From Adiantum capillus-veneris (taxonomy: Eukaryota > Streptophyta > Polypodiopsida > Polypodiales > Pteridaceae): a stretch of 64,000 bases of DNA. The position numbers and the translations under genes were made by a program. The notes beneath the pieces were generated by a model that did no database searches, was not told the origin of the DNA, and worked only from the letters and a program-made list of their open reading frames with translations. Positions 10,488-24,065 of this stretch are shown piece after piece. The DNA lies in contig CM043943.1 of assembly GCA_014529385.2 (NCBI GenBank), forward strand, positions 103,698,355 through 103,762,354. The letters run 5' to 3'. The first letter of the stretch is position 1; every line of letters begins with the position of its first letter.

Positions 10488-12061
10488 TTTCAAAAGAGGT
10501 GTGAGCCTCTGGACAAAATTTTAGTCATGGAAAAATTTTGGTGGCAACTCCTTAGTACAAGGAATTAGCATTGCAAGCTACACAAGAAAGAGTAGCCGGG
10601 GAGGTGCGACCTGGGTATGCCATGGTTGTTTGTAGCTTTCTGTGATTAATGCAATTCAAGCTCAACTGTGCACTTAAAAAAAAAAAAAAGAAGACGAACA
10701 CATGCTCAAGAGGAAGACAACATCAGACTCTAGAGACTAGGCCATGTATTAAGTGACATGTCCAAAATCCATTCCTAATCAAAACTATTGGTTAACTAAC
10801 CCCTTGAACTATTAAGCTCATTTCTTCAAAGATGAAACTACCTTAACTTGATTTACCTATTGATTCCCCCAATAATTGTTTCATACCCTCAGTCTTTTCA
10901 TTTCCTTCTGTAAAAACATGGGATCTTGCCCCGATAATTTACCTATCGCTACACCTTTTGGAGACAAGTGATTGAATCACAAACATGCCACACTAAAAGA
11001 AGAGGCTATGGTTTTCTATTCAAAAGAACAACTTGTCTTATCACATGCAATATGGTAAGCTAATCCCATTCAATCATAAGGTACACCTACTACATGAAGA
11101 TGGTCATTACTTTGGGTGCTACCCTGATGTAACCTCCTTGACAAAACTATTGGGGTTAAAGGCAATGTGCCTTTGCACGGGGCCGAACATCCAGTGTTCG
11201 ATCGCCCAATAACCTTATTCTTGTACATATATATAGAATAATGGGTAGCTCACTTTGAGACTTGCTCCACCCACACAACACCTTGCACTCTCTCCTTCTC
11301 CACTTCCCATGCACACACCACACCGCACGCATGCATTCTGTGAACTGCACTTTAACTAGTATCATAGCAACAATGATAGTGATTGGCGTGCACGCGATGG
11401 CTTCCTGGTGATTGGCACAGAAGTGACAGAGCTCAAACTTGAGCTTGGCAATGTAGAACTGACATGGAAAAATTGGATCGTGGTGGATCTCATATCTCAG
11501 AGGTCCCAGCTTGCACAACCCCTCTCGGGCTTGGAGAATATCAAAGGGAATCTATAGAGGATATGGGGATCTGCAAGAATAGAGAAGGGGAAAACTTGCA
11601 AACCTTGGGGAGTACACACACATTGTGTGTGTGGTCCTTGAGGAGATCATGGAAAATCAAATGCTTGGAGCTCTGCTATAATGAGCAGCTCTTGAACAAA
11701 GAATCAAGCTCGTCAAGCAAGGAAATTGAGCAAAGGGGAGTCATTATCTTGAGCTTGAGGTTCTGTGTGTACACACACACACACACACTGCAAATCTTGT
11801 AGCAAGTGAGCAAGACTGAGCAAGTTGAAGCATGAAGCAGAGTTGAAGGCATGACAAGAGCACTATATAGAATTGTAGTAAAGCTAGCCTCGCTATAAAG
11901 CAGAGCATCAAGAAGCCTCAAAGCTTGAATCTCTGCAAGTCAAGTTTTTGATCATGCAATACTAGGCAATCAAGGCTTAGAATGTAGTGAGAATTGGTAG
12001 CCTCAAAAATCCAAGCAGATCAACGTTGTGACTTTTATTAAGATTTTGAGTGTGTGTAATG
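10488..12061. other. Non-genic stretch with an A-tract
   Basis: No coding frame or known element was recognised. A run of 14 A at about 10676-10689 follows unique sequence and could be the tail of an old retroposed fragment on the plus strand. A short (AC)n lies near 11771. The segment around 11165-11215 contains GTTCGATC, which resembles a tRNA box B, but I could not find a matching box A. Confidence 0.5.
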
Positions 12062-12315
12062 CACAAGAAAATTCAGAAATTTTCTCATGTAGGAAAAGGG
12101 AGCCTTTTTTAGTGTTTTTCATACATAACATCATGAGCTTTTGTTCGGGAGGCACCACATACCTAGCTAGGTATGATTGGGAGAAGGGGACCACCGGCCC
12201 CCCCACCGGGCCGGTGGTATCCTGCCCCCAATCGTACCTAGCTAGGTATGTCGTGCCTCCCTCACAAAAGCTCATTACGTTGAGGTAAGTCATAATGTGG
12301 GAATTAATTCTTGTG
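12062..12315 (-). mobile_element. Hairpin MITE copy 1 (CACAAGAA termini, TSD ATG)
   Basis: A 254-bp element that starts CACAAGAA and ends TTCTTGTG, flanked by ATG at 12059-12061 and 12316-12318. The centre (12132-12275) folds on itself: each arm has the order GAGCTT..., GGAGGCAC, TACCTAGCTAGGTA and a C/G-rich apex. Relative to the copies at 55939 and 56421 it lies in the opposite orientation. No protein is encoded. CAC-type ends with 3-bp duplications suit a CACTA-superfamily derivative, which is an inference. Confidence 0.75.
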
Positions 12316-12328
12316 ATGGTGCACGCAT

Positions 12329-12331
12329 GCG

Positions 12332-12394
<63 letters not shown>
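12329..12394. repeat. (GC)n(AC)n microsatellite
   Basis: GC alternation passes directly into about 27 AC units, ten bases after the MITE target duplication. Alternating purine-pyrimidine DNA of this kind is prone to left-handed (Z) structure. Confidence 0.95.
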
Positions 12395-13939
<1,545 letters not shown>

Positions 13940-14089
13940 GAAATGCAAGTTGAGCAATCAATGCATTGGAAGAGATCATATCCAGAAGATGAAACACATA
14001 TGAAGCTCATTTACAAATGGTTTGTCCATTTTTTCATAAATTTTTACCTTCTTGCATACTATCACATGTCTTCAAGATGCAAGAATAGG

Positions 14090-14870
14090 TGATCACACTT
14101 AGAGAGTGGCCCTCACCTGGCATATGATTAAAACAACTTAGAGCTCCTTTGTTATTCCCATGTGTGTTCATTTCAGACATACCTTGCAATAAATGGAGTT
14201 CAAGAAAACAGCTCATCTAGAGACCTAGTTGCCCTCATTCTGTAAACATGAGCAACACATGCTTTTAACACAATAAACAAAAGCGATTGCATATGAACAA
14301 ATCCGTTCATCCACCAAAAACAACCTAGAGCCTCCTCGGCTAGCTTTTGCTTGTAGCTCCTCCCATATGTACATTCAAGGAGACTAATATTGTGAGCCTC
14401 CCTTGATCTACATCGTTGAAAAGAGTAAACCTTCCTCACCCGTGGACCCAATTGCTCTATATTGTTGGAAATAGAGCTTTCTAGGTTGCGCATTCCCTAC
14501 AATAAGTAGGGTCCAAAGAGGCCACTTCCTAGATAAGAAGCTCGATGAGTAGTTTTTTGTTCAATTGTACACCACTCTTGGCATACGTGTCTACCAAAGC
14601 ATTGTCAAGCAGGACAATGTTTTTCAGCAATCCTTGACTACATATGTCTGCATGAATTTGTGTTTTCCCATGTCTATATCCTACATAATGCCACATGCCT
14701 TCAAAATGCAAGCATAGATGATCACATTTGAAGAGTCATCTGACTCTCCATTTGTTGAAATGGCCAAGATCTTCCTGAACTCTTCAAATTGCAATCATAA
14801 GTGAACCAAGGTCAATGTCTTCTGTGATGCCACATGCCTCATATAGAAATTTGATCACACAAAAGGAGTT
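14090..14870 (-). pseudogene. PPR protein pseudogene
   Basis: Three minus-strand segments in different frames carry typical plant pentatricopeptide-repeat wording. The first (about 14860-14530) contains IIYACILKACG, then QIHADICSQGLLKNIV and NALVDTYAKSGV. The second (14493-14220) contains LAEEALGCF and VLKACVAH. The third (14216-14090) contains NNKGALSCFNHM and VITYSCILKTCDSMQ. The order fits the P-L-S arrangement of organelle-targeted RNA-binding PPR proteins. Several stops and frameshifts and the absence of both ends make it a dead fragment. The phrasing resembles the large PPR families of ferns and other seed-free plants as I remember them, one of the better clues to the source lineage. 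Confidence 0.7.
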
Positions 14871-14944
14871 TCTTGCAAATTCTCTACACTCTGTGCCTCC
14901 TTTTTAGGCTACCAAAGTGTAGGCCGTTTCATGTAGGTGATATA

Positions 14945-14946
<2 letters not shown>

Positions 14947-15010
<64 letters not shown>

Positions 15011-15018
15011 CCCCCCCC
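14947..15018. repeat. (CT)n followed by poly-C
   Basis: About 30 CT units run into a stretch of about 12 C. This is microsatellite sequence, not coding. Confidence 0.95.
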
Positions 15019-15661
15019 AAGAGGTTGTGCCTCTTTGCCTCCCACCCATAGGATCTTCAGCTTCCATAGGTCACCCAAGCTACCCGCTCACCAACCCCAT
15101 CTCTTCTTGATTCCGCCAACTTTTTTGTGCCACGTGGATAGTTTTCTTAGAGCCATGTGGCAAGCTTGAAAAGGGATTTCCATTATGGGAATTGATAGAT
15201 ATAAGGAGAAAATTATGGAGGAAAAATTAGCTACAATTTTGTACAATGTTTGTTGGTTTTGAGCTTTGAAGGGGTGGTCTCTTCCCAAAACAGGAAGCCA
15301 CTAAACGCAGCGTTTTTGCACATCTCATGCTGACTTGGTAGGGGTAGAGCGCATATCAGCAAGCATGCTCCTAGTTGACACCGAGCAATTGGAATCACAA
15401 CTCCAAGTCTCCTATCGCCATATGTTCTATGCTGAGAGCTATTGTGGACCTACCACTTTTAGCCCTACTTGATCTCCGTAGCCTCTTCGCCAATATGAAC
15501 TCTAAGTGTGTATATGATTTGTGACTTGCCAAAAGACTGGGAGAGAAGAAGAAGAATCAATTAACTTAATTTAGCATCATTCAGACAATGCCAAGAGACC
15601 TCAAAGATTTAACACACACACACACACACACATTAGAGGTATCATTTCCTTGTGCAGCTGA

Positions 15662-15715
<54 letters not shown>

Positions 15716-15888
15716 GAGGGAGAGAGAGATTAGGCGATAGCAAGGGATCAATATTCTCCAATCATTGTTGCCATTCTTGAGATGGAATTGTATTAGTAGT
15801 GAGCGATCATGGTGGTAGCAATTGGACTTAGATCTTTCATCACCACCTCACCCTCAGATCTCGAGCTCCCCACAACTCCACAAATAAG

Positions 15889-15960
<72 letters not shown>

Positions 15961-16511
15961 AGTTGGTGGGCTGATATCAACAATAGAGAAAGAGCACTCC
16001 AGTGATCCGGTCCTGTGTAGGCTTCACATGCCTCTTTGCCTTCCAGTGAGAGGTTCTTTTGATTTCTTTCTCAGTCGATCTCTCATTCCACCAATCTCAT
16101 GCGAGATGGCTCCATCCTCCACGTGGACTCCCTGTATCCGCTTCTTCATAATAGAGTAAATAGATGGTCAGCCTAACTCTATTTCAACATAAATAGGTGG
16201 AGTGGCTACTAAGAAATCTTTCTAGACACTTTAGGTGAAAGGCATGCTTGCATTTGGGAGGAATTCGGAGGATATTTTGGATGCCAAAGCAAGAGAGCCA
16301 AACAACACATTCAAGTCCTTCCATGAGCCCATGAAGGGATGCAAAAGGGAAAGTGGGAGAATGTTAGTGATGGCACCGAAATCATGTCCTAGACATACTT
16401 CTAAGGAAACAATAGAAAATGAGACCCAAGCCTACATTAATCTATAAACAATATATTGTTTGTAAATATAAAGGTGTCATACATGGGGAAGGGGAAAGGG
16501 GGGGGGGAGAG
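15019..16511. other. Non-genic stretch with (CA)n and (GA)n tracts
   Basis: Contains (CA)10 at about 15613-15632, (GA)n at about 15664-15711 and (GA)n at 15893-15957, with unrecognised single-copy-looking sequence between. A 70-codon plus-strand frame at 16235-16447 has no motif and I do not call it. Confidence 0.6.
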
Positions 16512-16657
16512 GAAGAAGAAGAAGAAAGTTTTAACATCGTAGGAAACTATCCCAAGAGACCTTAAAGATCTAGCTGATGAGGAGTTGAACTCAAGACCTG
16601 TTATTCAAGAGGGAAATGGAAAAACCAATCTATCACACTTGGGTGATAGAAAGGTTA
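16512..16657 (-). mobile_element. tRNA-derived SINE copy
   Basis: Minus-strand orientation. A box-A-like AAGTGTGATAGATTGG (complement of about 16625-16642) lies 35-45 bases before a box-B-like GAGTTCAACTCC (complement of about 16581-16592). After these come a conserved body (complement of the AGGAAACTATCCCAAG region) and a TTC-repeat tail at the low-coordinate end. A second copy lies 70 bp to the right and truncated copies lie at 7735 and about 17788. The order of internal promoter boxes and a short repeat tail is that of plant Au-like SINEs. Confidence 0.6.
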
Positions 16658-16679
16658 TACAATTTTCCTCTTTTTATTA

Positions 16680-16728
16680 GCACACACACCCACACCCACA
16701 CACACCCACACCCACACACACACACACC
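16680..16728. repeat. (CA)n with CCCACA variants
   Basis: Alternating CACA and CCCACA units between the two SINE copies. Confidence 0.9.
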
Positions 16729-16853
16729 CGAGAAGAAGAGAGTTTTAACGTCGTAGGAAACTATCCCAAGAGACCTTAAAGATGTAGCCGACGAGGAGTT
16801 GAACTCAAGACTTGTTATTCAAGAGGGAAATGGCATACCAATCTACCACACTT

Positions 16854-16856
<3 letters not shown>
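16729..16856 (-). mobile_element. tRNA-derived SINE copy
   Basis: About 90% identical by eye to the copy at 16512-16657 over the shared part, same strand. Its 5' (tRNA-like) end abuts (GA)n at 16857 and its 3' tail abuts the (CA)n at 16728, so both ends touch microsatellites. Confidence 0.6.

Positions 16857-16905
<49 letters not shown>
16857..16905. repeat. (GA)n microsatellite
   Basis: About 24 GA units directly adjoining the SINE. Confidence 0.95.
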
Positions 16906-18356
<1,451 letters not shown>

Positions 18357-19463
18357 GGTCCCCAATCCCGCCGACACCATAAACGGGATGGTACTATTGA
18401 CAGGTCTCTAGGCCTACTAAAGTCAGAGTCTTTAAACAAGAAAAATTCCACAGAATTCACCCTTACCATTGACAATGGTTTAGGTTTATAGACCTAGAAG
18501 AGACCTAGTCTTGTCTCGTAGTGGAAACGGGACCATTAAAAAAAAATTTCCGGCCCTATATCTTCACCCTTCAGATTAAGGTTTCCTTAGCCAACGCTTT
18601 TTTCACCCTAACATATGTGAGGGCACAGCCATTGGTGGATTCCTCTTCCAAGTGAAGAAGTTTCTAAATGTTTTAGTGCATGGGAATGGATAGCTACCTG
18701 ACTAATCAGGTCCACCTGTCCATGATTGACAACCTTAGTCAATCCCCACTTACCACCCCGCACTCACACATGATTTCTGTGTTGTTTAATTACTACCACA
18801 TTCTTTTCACAATTAAAACAATGATTCCTTTTCTTTCACAACTGCATTTCATTAAGACAACCTTTGAAGACAGTATTGAAGACATTCTTTCAGTAGACAA
18901 ACATCCTTAGACTTAAGACAAGGTACTGTCATTCTGAAGTATCTCTGACCAGTACTGGCTTGTCTCAAGACCACCTATACAGGGGTGAAAAACAACACCC
19001 ATTCTTTATTTATAAAAACCGGGGTGGAAAAAAAAACCATCACCCAAAGTCCAGGCACCCATATGCCAAAACCAGTTGCTCATACAACCGGGCGGTTCCT
19101 CTAGGATAAACTTGAAAGTACTATCCACAAACATAAACAAGCACGGGGTAAAGACTCCACACGTGCTGAGGAAACTGACTCTTCCATGATGGTATCTCCA
19201 TCATTACTCATTACCTAGAGTAAAATATTTCCAAGGAATCAGAGGTGTCTTGAAACCAGCTGTCTTAAGGATGGTCAAACATTTCTTTCCTAGGTCAATC
19301 AGTCATAACCCAATCATTTCTTTCCTATTTAAAATCATTGCTCGTTGGTTTCGTGGAAGTTACCTTCCATTTACAGCCAGTTTATCCCTCCTAACCTTAC
19401 ATATGCAATGTTAACTTAAAAATGAACTTTAAAAGATTTTAAGTGAACAAAATAGAAATCCAC

Positions 19464-19625
19464 ATGGGACTGTTCGTCCATGTGTTGTGGGGCGGGTGCT
19501 CGTAGACTCTCCTCTGTTGGCCTACGGCTAGGCCCAGCCTCATGGTCATTAGTGGCTTTGTTTCGCTTGTTGCTAACATCCTCTTCCTCAGTAAGAGGAT
19601 TTCCCCTGGTCCTCTTTGGAGCCAT
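19464..19625 (-). CDS. Conserved 54-codon LTR exon (3' LTR copy of Ty3-1)
   Basis: ATG at 19623-19625 opens MAPKRTRGNP, an acidic stretch, then EAGPSRRPTEES and a Gln/Met-rich end. After exactly 54 codons the minus strand reads CAT|GTGGAT, a possible 5' splice site. The same ORF, same length and with no indels, occurs in the 5' LTR (33865-34026) and in the diverged solo LTR (59871-60032). About 33 of 54 residues agree with the solo LTR copy, which suggests selection on protein. The basic KRTR start could be a nuclear signal. This copy, in the 3' LTR, is open but would not be expressed upstream of gag. Confidence 0.55.
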
Positions 19626-20269
19626 GTCCGTAGCCTTATAAAAAGACTTAATCCATTAGAAGTTTAATTGAATAATCTTCTTTTTCCTTGTTTATCCAAA
19701 ACTAAGGATTTTTAAGGTAAGTAGGTATCTTTAATAGTCAATTTGATGAGATATTCCTCCGGTAACTTATTTATGCTATAAGTAATTTTCCATAATTATC
19801 GTTTAATTTGGGAAGCCCTTTTTCTAGGTTTCTCCTTAGTCTATTTTTCATTTTAACCTTAGTAACTTATAAATTTCTATGGCTAATGGATTACTCTCCC
19901 TAAATTGTAATTGAATATGTTCTATCTTTAGGAATTTTCATAAATTTGATTTATAACCTTTCCCTGCTTTACTTATGGTCTAAATCAGGTAAGATTTTAC
20001 TGATAGTAACTTGTTATACCATCCATTTATACCGAGGCAATTTTCCCACCCTTCAATAGTGATTTTGGACCTCAGGTATTTATTTGGTAATTAGATAAAT
20101 TTATTTACTAATTTACCTTGTCTATTTTATACGCAAAATTGGTTACGTTTATTGAAGATAAATACCTTAACTATTTATCTGAGGTTGGGGTATTTATATT
20201 GGATTCCCTAAGGTGTGCTCTACCTCTCATATTTATATCAAAGGTTTTTAGATTAATTTACTATATTCT

Positions 20270-21360
20270 CCCTTTTATTTTCCCCTAAAAATAATGTAAT
20301 TATACTAGGATAATTAGATAAGCTAATTATCTGAGAGTAACATAATTATCACGGGTTTCCTAAGATATAATTAACCTCTGATAAATAACTCAACACATTT
20401 TGAATCAATTTGATAATTTCTCTCTTTTAATTTTTCTTAAAAACAGAGTAATTTTGCTAAAGTAATTAGATAAATTAATTATCTGAGCTTCACATAAATA
20501 TAACCTTTGATAAATAACTCAAGTCGTTTTGAATCTATTTGCTGATTTCCGTTATTTAATTTGTCCTAAAAAAAAGTATTTCTCCTAAAGTAATTAGATA
20601 AATAATTATCTCAGCTTCACCTAATTATAATAGGTTTCCTAACATATAATTAACCTGTGATAAATAATTCAATTCAATTTGAATCCATTTGTTAATTTTT
20701 CCTATTTAATTTATCCTAAAAACAAAGTATTTTTTCTAAAGTAATTAGATAAATTAATTATCTGAGCTTCACATAATTATCACGAGTTTTCTAACATATA
20801 ATTAAACTCTAATAAATAACTCAAATCATTTTGAATCTATTTGCTAATTTTTCCTATTTAATTTGTCCTAAATATAGAGTATTTCTACTAAAGTAATTGG
20901 ATAAATTAATTATTTAAGCTTCTCCTAATTATCACGGGTTCCCTAACATACAATTAACTTCTCATAAATAACTCAAAACATTTGGAATCAATTTACTAAT
21001 TTCCCCTATTTAATTTGTCCTAAAAATAGAGTATTTCTTCTAAAGTAAATAGATAAATTCATTATCTCAGCTTATCCTAATTATCGCAGGTTCCCTAACA
21101 TATAATTAACCATTTATACATACTTCAAAGCATTTGGAATCCATTTACTAATTTCCCTTATTTAATTTGTCTTAAAAATAAAGTATTTTTGCTAAAGTAA
21201 TTAGGTAGATTAATTATCTGAGCTTCTCCTAATTATCATGGGTTCTCTAACATATAATTAAACATTGATAAAATAACTCAAATCATTTCGAATCAATTTG
21301 ATTATTTTCCCCTTTAATTTTCTTTAAAAAATAGTGTAATTCTGCCTAATTAATTATGAA
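20270..21360 (-). repeat. ~150-bp tandem repeats inside the Ty3-1 3' LTR
   Basis: A unit with the order GTCCTAAAAA...GTATTT, AAAGTAATTAGATAA, TTAATTATCTGAGC, ATTATCACGGGTT, CTAACATATAATTAA, ATAAATAACTCAA, TTTGAATC recurs about every 150 bp. TTATCTGAG-type anchors are near 20327, 20477, 20605, 20757, 20907, 21060 and 21213. Each unit has the inverted pair GATAA / TTATC. It lies downstream of the TATA box, in the transcribed part of the LTR. Confidence 0.8.
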
Positions 21361-22298
21361 AATTACTCAAAAAAATATAAGATAATTTTCATAGCTTAAT
21401 GAATGTCTAATGAAGCTGTAATAATTACCTCAACTTAATTTAAGCTTAATTAATCTATTTTCCATTAATTTATGGTTAATTTGTCTAATTTCAGTCCTAA
21501 TATGATAGGATAATTAATTATCTTAACATTTCCAAGCTTAATTACAACAATCAGCAGAGAATATTTAATTAAAAGAGGATTTATGAGTATACATAGGCCT
21601 AATCTTTGATTTATTAACAAAATAGATTAATCTAGCCTTGCTAATTAAGAAGGATTAGGCTAATTACCGTTTAGGTTAATCAACTAAAGATTAATCTCTA
21701 GTGATTTCTGCATAGCGTTCTCTCTAGATGAGAGAGAGAGAGAGTATCAAGACTCCGAGTCTAAATTTTTATAAAGAGAAGGGGATCTTTTTATAGCTTT
21801 TTCTGGGCACCGGGCAGTTTCTGGCAGGTTTTGACACCCCAAGCAAGCCCCCAGCTTGCAAATGGCGCCATCTGCTGCTAAACCTGTCTCTGGCAGGTTC
21901 CCCTTAGCTCCACACAGCCCCCATACCTTCCAAAATCGATTTTGGTTGATTTTGCAGATTTCTAATGATGAAAATTTGAAATATCAGTTAATTCTAAAAC
22001 CTTAGGTTAAGAAGTCTTTGTTAATAATTATTACCGAAACCATCCAATTTTTATTAACTAATTGAATTCCTATTGTAACCTTCGAGGGTCTGTAACTTTT
22101 CCAATTTTTATCGGATTCTGATTCTGAAAATTGCTAATCATAGTAAAGCTCTGCTTATGATTTCAAAAATACCAATATTAGCCGTGTTTGAATCCTTCAA
22201 CAGTGGTTTTCACTTTAATTTTACAAGCTTTGTACAATTTTTAAGGTTTCAAAAACTGGAAACCTCACCCCAACTTAAGGAATTGAGATGTCCTCATC

Positions 22299-22511
22299 TC
22301 AATCGAAATTGGGAAAATCTTTGCGAAGTGATATTTCATCCTCCCAGGTGGCGTCTTCAGTGGGGTAGTCCTTCCATTTTACTAAATATTCTCTGATAAC
22401 TCTGTTTCTCAGACTTCTTTCCCTAGTGTCAAGAATACAATCTGGTTGGAGTTCAAGAATTCCCTGCTTCTGCATCACAATCTGTTTGTCATCTAGAGTG
22501 TGATTTGGATT
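22299..22511 (-). pseudogene. Chromodomain end of Ty3-1 pol, separated by the copia insertion
   Basis: The minus strand from 22511 translates, after a proline-rich junction, to a 69-codon open end containing EYLVKWKDYPTEDATWED and closing with TGA at 22299-22301. The Y-L-V-K-W-K...W-E core is the chromodomain that chromovirus integrases carry at the C-terminus to bind modified histone H3. Its frame continues from the integrase tail at 27850 once the copia element and one GGATT copy are taken out. No stop occurs within the domain. The purine-rich stretch and 3' LTR follow within 35 bp. Confidence 0.8.
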
Positions 22512-23269
22512 TGTTAAGTATGGAGCCTGATTTACCCTTGTAATTCTCTGTGGTAAAAGCGCACATTTGTAAGGCCCCCATTATGAGGAGAAGCCATCGT
22601 GCGTGAAGGAAAATCACTCATCGGAAACCAAAATTTTCACGGACAAGAATCATGGGCAACTTTAAAGGCCTCGGGGGCGGAGGCCCCCGAGGCTTTTTTT
22701 TTTCGCCGGAATATTATGGCCGGACGGCGGCCGGAAGGTGGTCGGAAAACAATCGGTCGGTTGGCCGGTGGCCGGTAGTCAATGGCCGATGGCCGGTGGT
22801 CGGAAGTCAATGGCCGGTGGCCGAATTCAAAAGCGGACTTGTCTTCTCAAGGGCGGCCACATATGGGCGGATTGGAGGGTCCGATTTGGACTTATTCGCA
22901 CAAGGGCGGCTACACATGGCTGTCTCTCATAAGAGAGGGTAGCCCTTTTGGCCTATAAAAGGAGGCCATTTCTACACACATTTGATAGTGTGAAGTTGAT
23001 GCAACAAGGTGAGTGTGAGGTGGTGAGAGTGAAGCAAGGCGGGAGCTCCATTAAGGGTATAATCCCTTTGTAAACTACTTCTTGTTTTGAAGTACTAAAG
23101 CCATTGAGTGGCTGCTTTCCCGTGGACGTAGCCCACATTGGGTGAACCACGTATATCGTGTGTACTCTCTCTCTCTCTCTCTACTCTATAATCTCGTGTA
23201 TATAAATCTGTCTCTCTCCATTAAGTAATCTACTCAATTATCTATTTAGCTACGTCTTATTTCCTAACA
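22512..23269 (+). repeat. 5' LTR of the nested copia element
   Basis: TG...CA ends with inverted TGTTA/TAACA. TATAAAA at 22954-22960 is the likely promoter. This LTR carries a GC-rich hairpin at about 22670-22697 (GCCTCGGGGGC / GGCCCCCGAGGC) that is replaced by a different ~30-bp sequence in the 3' LTR. Confidence 0.95.
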
Positions 23270-23271
23270 AC

Positions 23272-23289
23272 TGGTATCAGAGCAAGGTT
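23272..23289 (+). promoter_or_regulatory. Primer binding site (tRNA-iMet) of the copia element
   Basis: TGGTATCAGAGCAAGG two bases after the LTR, the standard plant initiator-tRNA primer site. Confidence 0.95.
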
Positions 23290-23342
23290 TGCTCGTAGCT
23301 AAATTATCTCAAGGAAAGGATTCCTTGAATTGAGTGGGAGTT

Positions 23343-24065
23343 ATGGCGGAGGAAGGGAAGCTCAAGATTGAGAAGTTCAACGGCAAAAACTACCAACATT
23401 GGAAGATGCAGATTGAAGACTATCTCTACCAGAGGGACCTCTATTTGCCACTAGGCGGTCTTGCGAAGAAGCCCGCAACAATGGCAGATGAAGCATGGAT
23501 TGTCCTTGATCGAAAGGCACTGGGAACAATCCGGTTAAGCTTGGCGTCAACGGTGGCCTTCAATGTTTCGGAGATGAAGACCACGGAGGACTTGATGAAG
23601 TCACTTGACGACTTCTACGAGAAACCATCGGCATCCAATAAGGTATTTCTTATGAAGCGCTTGTTCAATCTAAAGATGGCAGAGAATGGTTCAGTTGCAG
23701 AACACCTAAATGACTTTAACACAAACATAAGTCAACTTCGATCAGTGAAAATCAATTTCGATGACGAAGTGCGAGCTCTCCTTATACTATCATCTCTACC
23801 AGATAGTTGGGACAGCCTTGTGATGGCTGTAAGTAATTCTATCTCTGGCACAAATACTCTTAAGTTTGATGATGTTGTGGGTGTTCTCCTAAGCGAGGAA
23901 ATGCGAAGGAGAAGCACAGGAGAATCATCAAGTGCTGCACTATCAGTGGAAACAAGAGGAAGGCTTAAGGAGAGGTTCAAAAACCAAAAGGGTCGTGATC
24001 GCTCAAGGCGGAGCAAGTCACGCAACACCACACAAGCAACATTTTCAATATTACATCAAAGGTAA
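23343..24065 (+). pseudogene. copia gag, C-terminally deleted
   Basis: ATG at 23343 (MAEEGKLKIEKFNG) begins about 240 codons of a copia Gag: KFNGKNYQHWKMQIEDYL near the start and the UBN2-type core with LMKRLFNLKMAENGSV and ILSSLPDSWDSL. It ends in an Arg/Ser-rich stretch near 24005, where the zinc knuckle and the D-S-G active site of the protease should follow. Instead the sequence jumps to the HATPHKQHF segment just beyond the protease active site, in another frame. The junction holds GGAGCAAGT, which could encode both the end of the Arg/Ser stretch and the G-A-S of a protease, so deletion between two such short repeats is plausible. Confidence 0.85.

Noticed and set aside
11160-11215. Possible tRNA gene or SINE head (GTTCGATC box-B-like)
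   Set aside because: No matching box A, no cloverleaf could be drawn, and no second copy was seen.
20270-21360. CRISPR-like regular repeats
   Set aside because: Units are contiguous and diverged with no unique spacers, inside a eukaryotic LTR; tandem repeats, not CRISPR.
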